A DNA stretch of 15,865 bases from an uncultured Methanobrevibacter sp. (GTDB taxonomy: Archaea > Methanobacteriota > Methanobacteria > Methanobacteriales > Methanobacteriaceae). The notes under the pieces were generated by a model. That model was not told where the DNA came from, ran no database searches, and worked only from the letters and a program-made list of their open reading frames with translations. The position numbers and the translations under genes were made by a program. Location: positions 1 to 15,865 of the forward strand of contig ONIK01000063.1 in assembly GCA_900317865.1 (NCBI GenBank). The letters run 5' to 3'. Of this stretch, positions 1 to 7,493 are shown in pieces; positions within the stretch are counted from its first letter, which is position 1, and every line of letters begins with the position of its first letter.

Positions 1-16
1 TTTTGGAGGTATTATT

Positions 17-880
17 ATGGATAGAACCATCACACACAAGCATTTAATTGATTGTATAGAAAAAGAAGACGATTTGGAGTTATTGTTTAAGGAACTTGAA
101 TTTTCAACCCTTCTCCTTCCAACAAAGATGGAAAATGGTCAGGTGATTTACCCGACCATTGACTTTGATGGGAAAAAATTCATTCCGGTTTTCACTGATT
201 TTTACGAGTATGATAAAGTCGATTTCATTGGGGATTTCATTCTGATTTCCAATACCTTTGACTTTTATTTGGATTTTTTGGGCGATGCGTATGATGGAAT
301 CGTCATTGATGTTAAAGGTACAAATTTACCAATTCCAATGGAATTTAAATATGCTGCTGAACTCAATCCGATTTTAAATCAGGAAATACATTTTCACACA
401 ATGGACGAGGTTAGACAAATCAAATCTCAAGTCAACAATTGTGAATTGGAAGAATTCCTGGAAGATGAATCCAACTTCGGAGATATTGAAAAGCTTTTGA
501 ATATTTTAGACAAGTCAGACGTTTTTTGCCTCTGTTTATCTGCTGAAGATCTCTCAACGGATTCCAATGATGGAATTATCCATATTGATAGGTCTCTTCC
601 TAAAGCAACTTATAATACTGCAAGCCAAAGCTATGTATTAATCTATTCATCAGAAAGTGAAATTAAACCTAAAAACAATCCTATCAATTCATATTCTCAA
701 TTGATTAGTTTCCCATCTTTTGCAAGGCAGATTCTTTTTGATGATCTGGACGGGATTATTTTGAATGAAAATTCACAAAATATCACAATTTCCAGGAAAT
801 TTTTATTTGATTATATGGATAATCTTGAATCACCAGAATTAAACAGCTATGATAACTTTGTCTTTAAGCTGATTGAATGA
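17..880 (+). CDS. SseB-like domain protein (two SseB-type halves)
   Basis: 287-residue soluble protein with no signal peptide or membrane helix. The N-terminal half (about residues 30-110: LLLPTKMENGQ, then FIPVFTDFYEYDK, then DGIVIDVKG) follows the SseB N-terminal pattern: a strand, an edited hydrophobic strand ending in FTD, and a closing 'D.IVIDV' strand with an amphipathic PIPMEF. A second, weaker copy lies at about residues 203-270 (SYVLIYSSESE, LDGIILNENS). SseB-family proteins are accessory factors of poorly defined role, named after enhanced serine sensitivity. The start is set by GGAGGT at 5-10, seven bases before the ATG. It sits alone before a divergent-looking gap of about 150 bp, and upstream context is cut by the window edge. 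The domain family is fairly sure; the cellular function is unknown. Confidence 0.7.
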   Translation: MDRTITHKHLIDCIEKEDDLELLFKELEFSTLLLPTKMENGQVIYPTIDFDGKKFIPVFTDFYEYDKVDFIGDFILISNTFDFYLDFLGDAYDGIVIDVKGTNLPIPMEFKYAAELNPILNQEIHFHTMDEVRQIKSQVNNCELEEFLEDESNFGDIEKLLNILDKSDVFCLCLSAEDLSTDSNDGIIHIDRSLPKATYNTASQSYVLIYSSESEIKPKNNPINSYSQLISFPSFARQILFDDLDGIILNENSQNITISRKFLFDYMDNLESPELNSYDNFVFKLIE

Positions 881-1016
881 TTTAAATGATGGGAGACTAT
901 TACTAATAAATCCTCCCAGATATATTCATAAGGCAATAAATGAAAACTGGCAGCATCTTTCAGATGAGGAGATTATTTGGAATGCTGTATCAGGTAAAAT
1001 TATATATACTCATTAA
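873..1016 (+). other. Coding-like remnant or small ORF without a good start
   Basis: Between the SseB-like gene and the next gene, one frame is open from a TTG at 873 to a TAA at 1014-1016 and reads like protein (INPPRYIHKAINENWQHLSD, then EEIIWNAVSGKI). It has no ATG or GTG start. A GGGAG at 891-895 lies inside the frame but no start codon follows at the right spacing. It could be the tail of a decayed gene or a small protein started at TTG. The reading rests on composition only (two Trp, balanced charged and hydrophobic residues); I do not recognise a family. Confidence 0.25.
1000..1008 (+). promoter_or_regulatory. TATA box for the 1033 gene
   Basis: TTATATATA-type box centred about 28 bp before the ATG at 1033. 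No ribosome site precedes that ATG, so a leaderless or near-leaderless transcript is likely. This supports 1033 rather than 940 as the start. Confidence 0.45.
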
Positions 1017-1032
1017 ACACAATGTATATACT

Positions 1033-1809
1033 ATGAAGGGTTTTGTAATTAAAATAGAGTTATACGCAAGAGAGCCGGAAATTTCAAGAAAACTAATTAT
1101 ACCTGAAAAGACAACGTTCATGGAGCTTCAAAAGATTATCAAAAAATTATTCACCTTCAGCGATAAGCCGGGTAATGGCTTCTGGACGAATACTGCTCTT
1201 CTTAGTTATATCGACCCCAAAAACTTTCTGGTTGAAAAATACATCCATCAGAATCTTTATTTTGAAGACGGATATAGTGATGAAAAATGGTATGAAATCA
1301 GCTTAAAAAATATCATAGACTATGATGAAAGCTATGCAAAGATAACTGATTACTGCGGAGATTTCAATATAAAAAAAGCACAAGAAGAATTAAGAAAAAT
1401 TCCAATTCTAAAAAATAAAGCCTATGATATAATTATAAAATCCGAAAATACTGCAGAATGCATTGAAAGGGAGTTTCTGATTCCGGAAAAGACTAGCTTT
1501 AATGAACTGGAGGAAATCATCCTTATAGCTTTTGACACGAAACCCGTTTCATTTAAAAGGGACTTTGTCATGGTTGATGAATGCTTTAAAAAGCCGGTTA
1601 AAATAACAAGTGAAAACAATGAGTTCATAATTGAAGTCAAAAAGAAAATCTATTCAAAAATAAACTTTCCCCTTTTAATTGATTATAAAGGAGGAAGAAA
1701 TCCCTTTGATTTGTGGTGGGAATATTATCCAAAAATTCCCGATGATGAAGACCAATCCATGTTAGACGATTTTTACTATTGCAATAACTTTAAATGTATG
1801 TCTTTATAA
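1033..1809 (+). CDS. Protein with duplicated pRiA4b ORF-3-like domain
   Basis: 258 residues from the ATG at 1033. An upstream in-frame ATG at 940 exists, but the 31 residues it adds overlap a different, protein-like frame and are not expected here. The opening (GFVIKIELYAREPEISRKL, then IPEKTTFMELQKII) matches the N-terminal motif of plasmid pRiA4b ORF-3 / IS1096 passenger-like proteins: a strand, 'ISRKL.IPE.TTF.EL..II'. The same motif recurs at about residues 131-167 (AYDIIIKSEN, FLIPEKTSFNELEEIILIAF), so the protein is a tandem duplication. The typical C-terminal 'DxGDxW' and 'CPPED' parts of the family are not obvious; a WWEYYP segment near the end may be what remains. Members occur in plasmids, transposons and archaeal genomes, with unknown function. 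Confidence 0.6.
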   Translation: MKGFVIKIELYAREPEISRKLIIPEKTTFMELQKIIKKLFTFSDKPGNGFWTNTALLSYIDPKNFLVEKYIHQNLYFEDGYSDEKWYEISLKNIIDYDESYAKITDYCGDFNIKKAQEELRKIPILKNKAYDIIIKSENTAECIEREFLIPEKTSFNELEEIILIAFDTKPVSFKRDFVMVDECFKKPVKITSENNEFIIEVKKKIYSKINFPLLIDYKGGRNPFDLWWEYYPKIPDDEDQSMLDDFYYCNNFKCMSL

Positions 1810-1840
1810 ATATTAATCCAACTATTTTTAAGGTGAAATT

Positions 1841-3052
1841 ATGGTCAAGCCAATCAAACTACATTTGGAGGATATGGGACCGATTAATGAAGCTGACATC
1901 GACATTTCAAAAATTACTGTCATCGCAGGAAACAACTCTACCGGAAAATCAACCTTATCCAAATTCCTATATTCATTTTTAAGGTCAAACTCATTCAACC
2001 GCCAGGAAATTGCATATGAAAGCATAGCAAACATAATCCAGTCCGAATCCTATTACCTTTCAAGGAGATTTAACAGAAAAACTCCAAGGTTCAATAGAAT
2101 AGATAATTATGAAGATATTCTGAACGGCTACAGAGATTTAAAAAATATGCTGTTTGAATCCGATATTTCCGATAAGGAACTGGAAGAGTCAAATGACAAG
2201 ATGAACAGGATTGACAATTTAATCCGGGTTGTTAATGAGGATTCCCATGAGCTTTACGTTTCACTTATGAGAAGGTTTCTTGAAAGTGAGTTTTCATCCA
2301 CCAACTTCAGGGGTTATATTAAAATCAACGATTTTACAATTGACTTTAAAAACCATGACTTCAGTGATGATGATGCATTCAGGGAGGATTCCTCATTTAT
2401 AATCAATGATGCTTTCTATATAGATTCACTGTCTGTTCTCGACACCTTCGAAAAGTTCGACATAAAGTCAACTTACCATCTTGAGTATCTCAAAAGGAAT
2501 CTCATAAGCAAAAGAAGAGATGTCTTTGATGAAAAAATCAACAGTGATATCATTGAACTGGAAAATGAAGTATCAGACATCATAAAGGGAAAATTTGTCT
2601 TTGAACGGGGAGAGTTCAAGTTCATTTCAGACACAGACATCAAATCCGACATGTCTAACACCTCTTCCGGAATAAAGCAGATTGGAATTATCCAGCTGCT
2701 TCTGGCAAACCGCAGCCTTAAGGAAAATTCATTTTTAATAATTGACGAGCCTGAAGTCAATCTCCATCCGGAATGGCAGTTCAGACTTGCAAAAATTCTG
2801 GTTTTAATCTCCAAAAGGCTGAACGTTCATCTCTACATCAATACCCACAGTCCACTTTTTGTCGAGTCCGTTGACGCATATTCGAAGTACTATGATATGG
2901 CAGATGATACCTCATATCACATGACCCAAAAGTCAGAAAAAGACGGTCTTTTTGACATCGCGCAAACGGACAACCTGAGTGAAATCTATGACAATCTTGG
3001 AAATCCCTACTTTAAAATGGATATGCTGAGGATTGAAAAGGAACTTGAGTAG
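1841..3052 (+). CDS. AAA/ABC-type ATPase, OLD/RecF-like, no Toprim domain
   Basis: 403-residue cytoplasmic ATPase. Visible motifs in order: Walker A GNNSTGKST at residues 30-38; a mainly helical, charged insertion at about 50-250; an ABC-signature-like TSSGIKQIG at 274-282; Walker B FLIIDEPEVNLHP at 298-310; and a switch histidine in NTHSPLF at 334-340. This is the SMC/RecF/OLD-like (AAA_15/AAA_21) architecture. The chain ends about 60 residues after the switch, so there is no C-terminal Toprim nuclease as in OLD or GajA. AGGTGA before ATG 1841 fixes the start. The next gene begins 8 bp downstream and has its own ribosome site, so the two are very likely translated from one mRNA. Proteins of this type often power a partner nuclease in phage defence or repair; that role is inferred. 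Confidence 0.85.
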   Translation: MVKPIKLHLEDMGPINEADIDISKITVIAGNNSTGKSTLSKFLYSFLRSNSFNRQEIAYESIANIIQSESYYLSRRFNRKTPRFNRIDNYEDILNGYRDLKNMLFESDISDKELEESNDKMNRIDNLIRVVNEDSHELYVSLMRRFLESEFSSTNFRGYIKINDFTIDFKNHDFSDDDAFREDSSFIINDAFYIDSLSVLDTFEKFDIKSTYHLEYLKRNLISKRRDVFDEKINSDIIELENEVSDIIKGKFVFERGEFKFISDTDIKSDMSNTSSGIKQIGIIQLLLANRSLKENSFLIIDEPEVNLHPEWQFRLAKILVLISKRLNVHLYINTHSPLFVESVDAYSKYYDMADDTSYHMTQKSEKDGLFDIAQTDNLSEIYDNLGNPYFKMDMLRIEKELE

Positions 3053-3060
3053 GTGATTTT

Positions 3061-3807
3061 ATGGATCAGCTGAGCGTTTCAGAATTTATGGATTTTTTCG
3101 AATCATTCAGGGATGAATACTACTTTTCCATAACTGAAATTTCAAGAGCAAAGACCGGTGAAAGACAGCCGCTGATTATAAGCGATTTTAAGATGTTTTC
3201 CCTTGATGATATGTGCAAAAGATACAAAAGGGTTAAAAATCATCTTCCAAAAACCGTTGATGCTGTTCACTTTGAAACGAAAAAGGACAAGTTCACTCTT
3301 TATCTGATTGAATTCAAGAACTTCTCCCTGAGAGGCACGTTTTCCACATACCAGCTGCTTGATGCACTCTACGGGAAGCTTGAAGAGAAAAATCAGATTG
3401 ATGAAAAAAACATTTCAGACAAATTCTTAAAAAACTTCAATCTAATCCGAAATCATTTTGTAGACAGCATTGAGTTTGATTTAAGAATGAAACCTTTGGA
3501 AACTATTCTTGTAAGCCTGCCGTGGCTCTATGAAGAGTACTGTAAAGACAAAAATCTTCCAATAAAGGATTTCAGAGCATTTCTGGAAAATATTGATATA
3601 AAATTAATAGTTTTCATCAACCGCTATGCCCCATACAGAAACGTTTCGGCAGACCGCTTGTCAGCCAATAAAATCGACAATGCACTTAAAAACCAGTACA
3701 ACAGACTGTTCTATTCGGGAGTCATTGTTTTTGACAGACAGAGGATACTGTCACATGACCAGTTTGAATATTTCATAAAAAAAGAAAAATTAAGTGAAAT
3801 CTATTAA
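3061..3807 (+). CDS. Putative PD-(D/E)XK-type nuclease partner of the ATPase
   Basis: 248 residues, soluble. Residues 64-100 show a candidate PD-(D/E)XK core: D67 in KTVDAVHF, a hairpin (KKDKF), a hydrophobic strand TLYLIEFK with E84-x-K86, then a helix carrying Q98 (STYQLLDALYGKL). D, ExK and a following Gln are the metal-binding and catalytic set of this superfamily. The C-terminal half (VSLPWLYEEY, LIVFINRYAPYR, VIVFDRQRIL) contains further strands with no family I can name. Start at the ATG at 3061, with AGGTGA overlapping the stop of the ATPase gene. The tight coupling implies a two-component ATPase plus effector system. Alternatives are a non-catalytic adaptor or a chance ExK; no HNH, HEPN or Toprim motif is seen. 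Confidence 0.55.
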   Translation: MDQLSVSEFMDFFESFRDEYYFSITEISRAKTGERQPLIISDFKMFSLDDMCKRYKRVKNHLPKTVDAVHFETKKDKFTLYLIEFKNFSLRGTFSTYQLLDALYGKLEEKNQIDEKNISDKFLKNFNLIRNHFVDSIEFDLRMKPLETILVSLPWLYEEYCKDKNLPIKDFRAFLENIDIKLIVFINRYAPYRNVSADRLSANKIDNALKNQYNRLFYSGVIVFDRQRILSHDQFEYFIKKEKLSEIY

Positions 3808-3817
3808 AAAACGAAAA

Positions 3818-4219
3818 TCATTTAATTTTTTTGAGTTCCCTGAACAATTTCTTGTGTGTAGAAATAAGATGCAATACCAAGAATACAAGACTTATAACTG
3901 AAGAGGATTTGTGAATGTGGGACATACTGAAATTTCCAATTTTTATACTTTTCCATGATTCTCTGCTGCAGAGAATACCTGAAATGATTGTTACAAGCAA
4001 GGAAATCAGTAATCCTATGTTTATGATTAAGTCTAATGCTCTTTTAAGATTATATTTTCCTTTAAATATTGCTTTAAAGTAGTTTTTATGCAGTTTTATA
4101 TGATATATTATTAAAAAGAGTAATCCTATTCCTAAAACTTGATGAAGCATAATAGGAAGGCTTGCGAATTCAAGTATGATAGTAATAACCATTAAAATGT
4201 CTACAGTAATTCTTTTCAT
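3818..4219 (-). CDS. DUF4405-type four-helix membrane protein
   Basis: 133 residues from the ATG at 4219; a TTG one codon earlier at 4222 is less likely. Four hydrophobic helices at about residues 5-24, 29-47, 64-84 and 105-121. The pattern ITVDILMV, then HQVLGIGLLFLIIYHIKLHK, then FKGKYNLKRALDLIINIGLL is characteristic of DUF4405, a cytochrome-b561-like fold. Histidines H26, H40, H44, H101, H103 and H117 sit at helix ends or within helices where haem could be bound; haem binding is an inference. Its stop lies 10 bp from the stop of the nuclease-like gene, so the two converge. A TATA-like stretch (minus strand, about 4230-4245) suggests its own promoter. Confidence 0.7.
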   Translation of the reverse strand: MKRITVDILMVITIILEFASLPIMLHQVLGIGLLFLIIYHIKLHKNYFKAIFKGKYNLKRALDLIINIGLLISLLVTIISGILCSRESWKSIKIGNFSMSHIHKSSSVISLVFLVLHLISTHKKLFRELKKIK

Positions 4220-4301
4220 CAAATCATTCCTATATTATATTTTATTGATTCCTTTATTTAACTTTTAAGCTTTGCCCAAATATTTTAAGTAATAATTTGA
4301 A

Positions 4302-5987
4302 TTATTTTTTTGAAGCCACAACACATCCTTTCAAATCATAGATAGGCATTTCAAGTTTCAAATCAAGTACCCTGATGAGGGCTTCAACGCCAATGCGTCC
4401 GTTAGGAATGTACTGGTATGTAGATTTGGGAATAAGAATTATTCCTCCGGTTTTTACCTTTTCAATAATTTTTAATATCATATAAGCTATAATATCATCA
4501 TTTTCATCGATAATGCTTTTATCAAGGTTTACTACAACACAGTCAAATTCACCATTTATACTGTCAATCTCATCGGGAAGAACCTGCAGCATATCCAGAT
4601 TTTCAAAGATATGGTCAGTTACAAGAAGTGTAGGATCATAGGAATAAACCATGTCCAGAATGCTTTTAACCTCACTGTAATCTTTTTTGATTTCAATTTT
4701 TTTATTGTCATTACCGCTTAAAACAAGCTCGAATGCATATTTTTCAAGGTTTCTAAGGAAATCCAAATCCTTTTGAAGAACAAATCCGTCAGGATGGGTT
4801 AGATAAATTGTTCCTCCGGTGGTTTCAAGGTTCTGGGTTTTGACAAAGACTGTAGCCTCATCGTCAAGTTCCTGAGAAGTCTTGTAATGGCTTTTCAACT
4901 TGTTGCTTATGTATTTCATCGGTGATGATTCGGCAACGATGTCTTTTGGAACTATCAGATATTTAATGGCTCCGTATTCATAAAGTTCATAGCCCTGATT
5001 TCTTTTGTAATTGAATTTTTGTGGATTTAAATATGAATCGAGAATGCTGTCTGTTTCATGCTGGCCTGAAATCCTGTCAAGAAACTTTGCATCCATTGAT
5101 GAGCCCATCGGACGGCAGTTCACTTCAATAAGAACAGGTCCTTTTTCATCAACGAGATATTCTCCGTGAACACCGCCGTATTTTATTTCAAGAGCATCAA
5201 GAACATCATATGCATATTCAATCAGGTCAGATTCTCCAAGGCTGAGTTCATTAATGGTTGATGTAGAATCAAGAACATGGTCTCCGCTTGGAGTAATGGT
5301 CTTTATATGCTCCCACATGGTAGTTATTCTATGGCTGCCGTTGCATGAAACTGTATTAACGATATATTCCTTTCCTATGATACGTTCCTGAATAATGAAT
5401 TTATTAATCCTATCCCCATAGTAGTTTTCATATTTAAAGAGTTCCTCAAGTGAATCAATGACTTCATTTCTGCTGCTGCACATTTTAAGTCCCACAGCCC
5501 CTGCACTGTAGACAGGCTTTATGATGACTTCATCCAAATTTTCCTCATCATAAAATTGAACTGCTTCTTCTATTGAACTTACGGCTTTTCCCCTGATGCA
5601 TCTGAGACCATATTCTGCAATCTTTTCCTGCATACTGTCCTTTAGGGTGCATGCATCCAGATTTTCAATCGGGTTTCCCAAAAGACCTAAATCATGAGAT
5701 AATTGCGTAGCCAGTCTAACTCCTCTTTCAGAGGCAGGAATAACAAGAATAGGATCATATTTTTTTACAAGCTCAAGTGTTTCATCATATGAATCCTTTT
5801 CATTTATCACTTCAAAATCATCATCAATTTTGGCCATATCACTCATAACAAGTTCACAATATGATTTGGCTTTTTCTGATTCATCAATCTTTGTATTCAA
5901 AACTACAGGATTGTAATTTCTGTTTTTAATATCGGCAATATAATTGGTTCCCGTTGACCTACATTCCACAACAATAATATTTTTCAT
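4302..5987 (-). CDS. ATP-grasp ligase with extra C-terminal domain
   Basis: 561 residues. N-terminal pre-ATP-grasp Rossmann-like part (MKNIIVVECRSTGTNY, VIPASERGVRLA) at 1-110. ATP-grasp core at 110-320: Lys157 with loop PVYSAGAVGLK (159-168), hinge IIQERIIGKEY (198-208), and metal ligands in LIEVNCRPMGSS (287-297, E288 and N290). These features fit a carboxylate-amine ligase of the BacD/BtrJ-like, carbamoyl-phosphate-synthase-like group; the substrates are unknown. Residues 330-425 are probably an ATP-grasp tail (GYELYEYGAIKYL). Residues 430-561 form an additional domain (SYDPTLLVTDHIFENLDML, FDCVVVNLD, TGGIILIPKSTYQYI) that resembles a degenerate Rossmann/methyltransferase fold. Strong ribosome site GGGAGTGA before the start. 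Divergent from the 6074 gene across an 86-bp gap. Confidence 0.8.
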   Translation of the reverse strand: MKNIIVVECRSTGTNYIADIKNRNYNPVVLNTKIDESEKAKSYCELVMSDMAKIDDDFEVINEKDSYDETLELVKKYDPILVIPASERGVRLATQLSHDLGLLGNPIENLDACTLKDSMQEKIAEYGLRCIRGKAVSSIEEAVQFYDEENLDEVIIKPVYSAGAVGLKMCSSRNEVIDSLEELFKYENYYGDRINKFIIQERIIGKEYIVNTVSCNGSHRITTMWEHIKTITPSGDHVLDSTSTINELSLGESDLIEYAYDVLDALEIKYGGVHGEYLVDEKGPVLIEVNCRPMGSSMDAKFLDRISGQHETDSILDSYLNPQKFNYKRNQGYELYEYGAIKYLIVPKDIVAESSPMKYISNKLKSHYKTSQELDDEATVFVKTQNLETTGGTIYLTHPDGFVLQKDLDFLRNLEKYAFELVLSGNDNKKIEIKKDYSEVKSILDMVYSYDPTLLVTDHIFENLDMLQVLPDEIDSINGEFDCVVVNLDKSIIDENDDIIAYMILKIIEKVKTGGIILIPKSTYQYIPNGRIGVEALIRVLDLKLEMPIYDLKGCVVASKK

Positions 5988-6073
5988 AGATTCACTCCCA
6001 TATAATAACTTCTGTTTTAATGAGTATAAAAATTTAAATGCAATTTTTAATAAAATAGATTTAAGGTGTCATT
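5988..6073. promoter_or_regulatory. Divergent promoter region
   Basis: This 86-bp AT-rich gap drives both directions. A GGGAGTGA ribosome site serves the minus-strand ATP-grasp gene and AAGGTG (6063-6068) serves the plus-strand gene. TTTAAAT near 6032-6038 is a plausible plus-strand TATA box, and the overlapping TTTTTATACTC on the other strand a plausible minus-strand one. Confidence 0.45.
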
Positions 6074-6805
6074 ATGGTCAATGAGATTAAACTGCATCCG
6101 GAGGATATAAAAGAGGTATTAAATAATTATCAGTCATTAAAAGAAATGGATTTTAAAGACAACAGTTTAACTTTTCAAAAAAGCCTCTCCCAAATAATTA
6201 AAATAGAAGATTTCGTTTCAAGGGCTTTCGTCGGTCAGAGCAGATGGACAGATAATCCCACAATCGATTTAATCCATGAAAGCTTTGACAATCCTCAGGA
6301 GGCACTGACAGTAGACTACATTTTAAGCCCCGATGATTCGGCCGTTCAGGTGTCTGTCATACCAAGGCTTGAAGACTACAGCGAATATATATCACTCAGG
6401 CAGTTTTTAATCCGTATTTTACAAAACCTTGACACCGGAGACTTTAAAATAGCTGATGATTCATATTCCATCCTTTCAAAAAGATATTCATATGATGATT
6501 TGAATGATTTAAAAGGTGACCTGGAACTTCTGATTTCCATATATATGAAACTCCTTTCTGAGTTTAAGTATTTCATAGGTGATGAGGATGATGACATTAT
6601 ATATGGGGAGGAAAATTATTCTCTTTATGAACTTAAGTATGAGGAACTTTCAGAAAAAAAGATGGCTTTTGAGCCAAAGATAAGAAAAATCAGAGTAAAA
6701 GACATTAAAATACATTACTCTGAAGAAAACAGATACGATAATTACCTTAATAACCCGAATGAACTTTTAACGGATGAAAACGTTGAAAAAATCATAAAAC
6801 TATAA
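6074..6805 (+). CDS. N-terminal part of a frameshifted metalloprotease-like protein
   Basis: 243 residues as read, but the protein appears to continue in another frame after about residue 241 (see the entry at 6885). No recognised domain is seen. It is acidic and mostly helical, with a conserved-looking VGQSRWTDNPTIDLIHESFD segment at about 54-73 and a strand-rich part before residue 110 (ALTVDYILSPDD, VQVSVIPRLEDYSEYISL). The ATG at 6074 is preceded by AAGGTG. Its first 11 codons and leader closely match those of the ATPase gene at 1841. The last codons run into a TAA at 6803-6805, just past the AAAA run where the other frame opens. Confidence 0.65.
   Translation: MVNEIKLHPEDIKEVLNNYQSLKEMDFKDNSLTFQKSLSQIIKIEDFVSRAFVGQSRWTDNPTIDLIHESFDNPQEALTVDYILSPDDSAVQVSVIPRLEDYSEYISLRQFLIRILQNLDTGDFKIADDSYSILSKRYSYDDLNDLKGDLELLISIYMKLLSEFKYFIGDEDDDIIYGEENYSLYELKYEELSEKKMAFEPKIRKIRVKDIKIHYSEENRYDNYLNNPNELLTDENVEKIIKL
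6794..6803 (+). other. Probable frameshift point (one extra base in an A run)
   Basis: The frame of the 6074 gene closes with TAA at 6803-6805. The frame of the downstream HExxH gene is open from just after a TAA at 6795-6797. The only place where one frame can pass to the other is this stretch of roughly 8 bases, which holds AAAA at 6796-6799. Removing one A gives a continuous reading ENVEKIINYNLNINELDTKD into the downstream protein. Confidence 0.7.
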
Positions 6806-6884
6806 TTTAAACATAAATGAACTTGATACGAAAGACAAGGTTCTTTTATTTTCAAAATCATTTACAGAAACAGACTTTAAATCA

Positions 6885-7493
6885 GTGGGAAGGCTTCTGG
6901 GGTCATATTCATTCGGTCAAATACTAATTGATGACAGGCTTTCAGATCCGATGATTATTACATCAATCATACATGAGCTGGCCCATTTCATTCTTGAAAA
7001 GATTTTAAAGGAAGTCCTGATGAAGATTTTAAGGACAAATGACACTCCGTTACTTTCATCATACGTGAAGATTCTTCTGGAGGACAATGATTTGAACTAT
7101 CTTCTCGATGAGTTCTGCGCCCATACCGTTGAAGGAAGATTTGCCCTTTACGGATTTCAGGATTACTCATCATTCAACTATAAGCTAAATGAAATATCAG
7201 ACAGGTATCAAAAGGATGAAATCGATTATGCTCTTCTTGTTGCAAACAGTTTTGCCTATGACATCAAGGATATTCTTGAAAAGTTTATTGATGACGATTT
7301 AAGAGAGGATATTAAAAAGGAATTTTTAAGGCTTTCTTCACAGCCGAACTATGATCCTCTTGATCTGGAAATCGAGTCAAGACTTGAAGATAAGGACTTT
7401 TTAGAATCAATAGCACTGATTTTGACAACAGGTATAGGTGAAGTTCTTGCAAATCAGGATAAGCTTGAGAGATATATGAATCGTTTGATGTAG
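6885..7493 (+). CDS. C-terminal part of the same gene: HExxH zinc metallopeptidase-like
   Basis: As an independent ORF it starts at a GTG at 6885 with no ribosome site, but the coding frame extends upstream to 6798 without any start codon (NYNLNINELDTKDK, VLLFSKSFTETDFKS). It is therefore best read as the continuation of the 6074 gene, giving about 472 residues in total. From the GTG, residues 29-38 contain IHELAHFILE, a zinc-binding HExxH with catalytic Glu31. LLDEFCAHTVEGRF at 73-86 offers E76, H80 or E83 as a third ligand, as in gluzincin-type peptidases. The substrate is unknown and there is no signal peptide. If the frameshift is real, the catalytic half is probably not made and the gene is a pseudogene. 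Confidence 0.65.
   Translation: MGRLLGSYSFGQILIDDRLSDPMIITSIIHELAHFILEKILKEVLMKILRTNDTPLLSSYVKILLEDNDLNYLLDEFCAHTVEGRFALYGFQDYSSFNYKLNEISDRYQKDEIDYALLVANSFAYDIKDILEKFIDDDLREDIKKEFLRLSSQPNYDPLDLEIESRLEDKDFLESIALILTTGIGEVLANQDKLERYMNRLM

Noticed and set aside
940..1032. N-terminal extension of the pRiA4b-like gene from ATG 940
   Set aside because: The added residues do not resemble the family, a TATA box sits at 1000-1008 inside it, and the other frame over this stretch looks more protein-like.
2473..2814. 113-codon minus-strand ORF within the ATPase gene
   Set aside because: It covers the conserved signature and Walker B region of the ATPase on the other strand; Ser-rich shadow with no start signal.
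1841..3807. Calling the ATPase/nuclease pair Septu, Gabija or an OLD system
   Set aside because: No HNH motif, UvrD-like helicase or Toprim domain is visible, so a named system cannot be supported.
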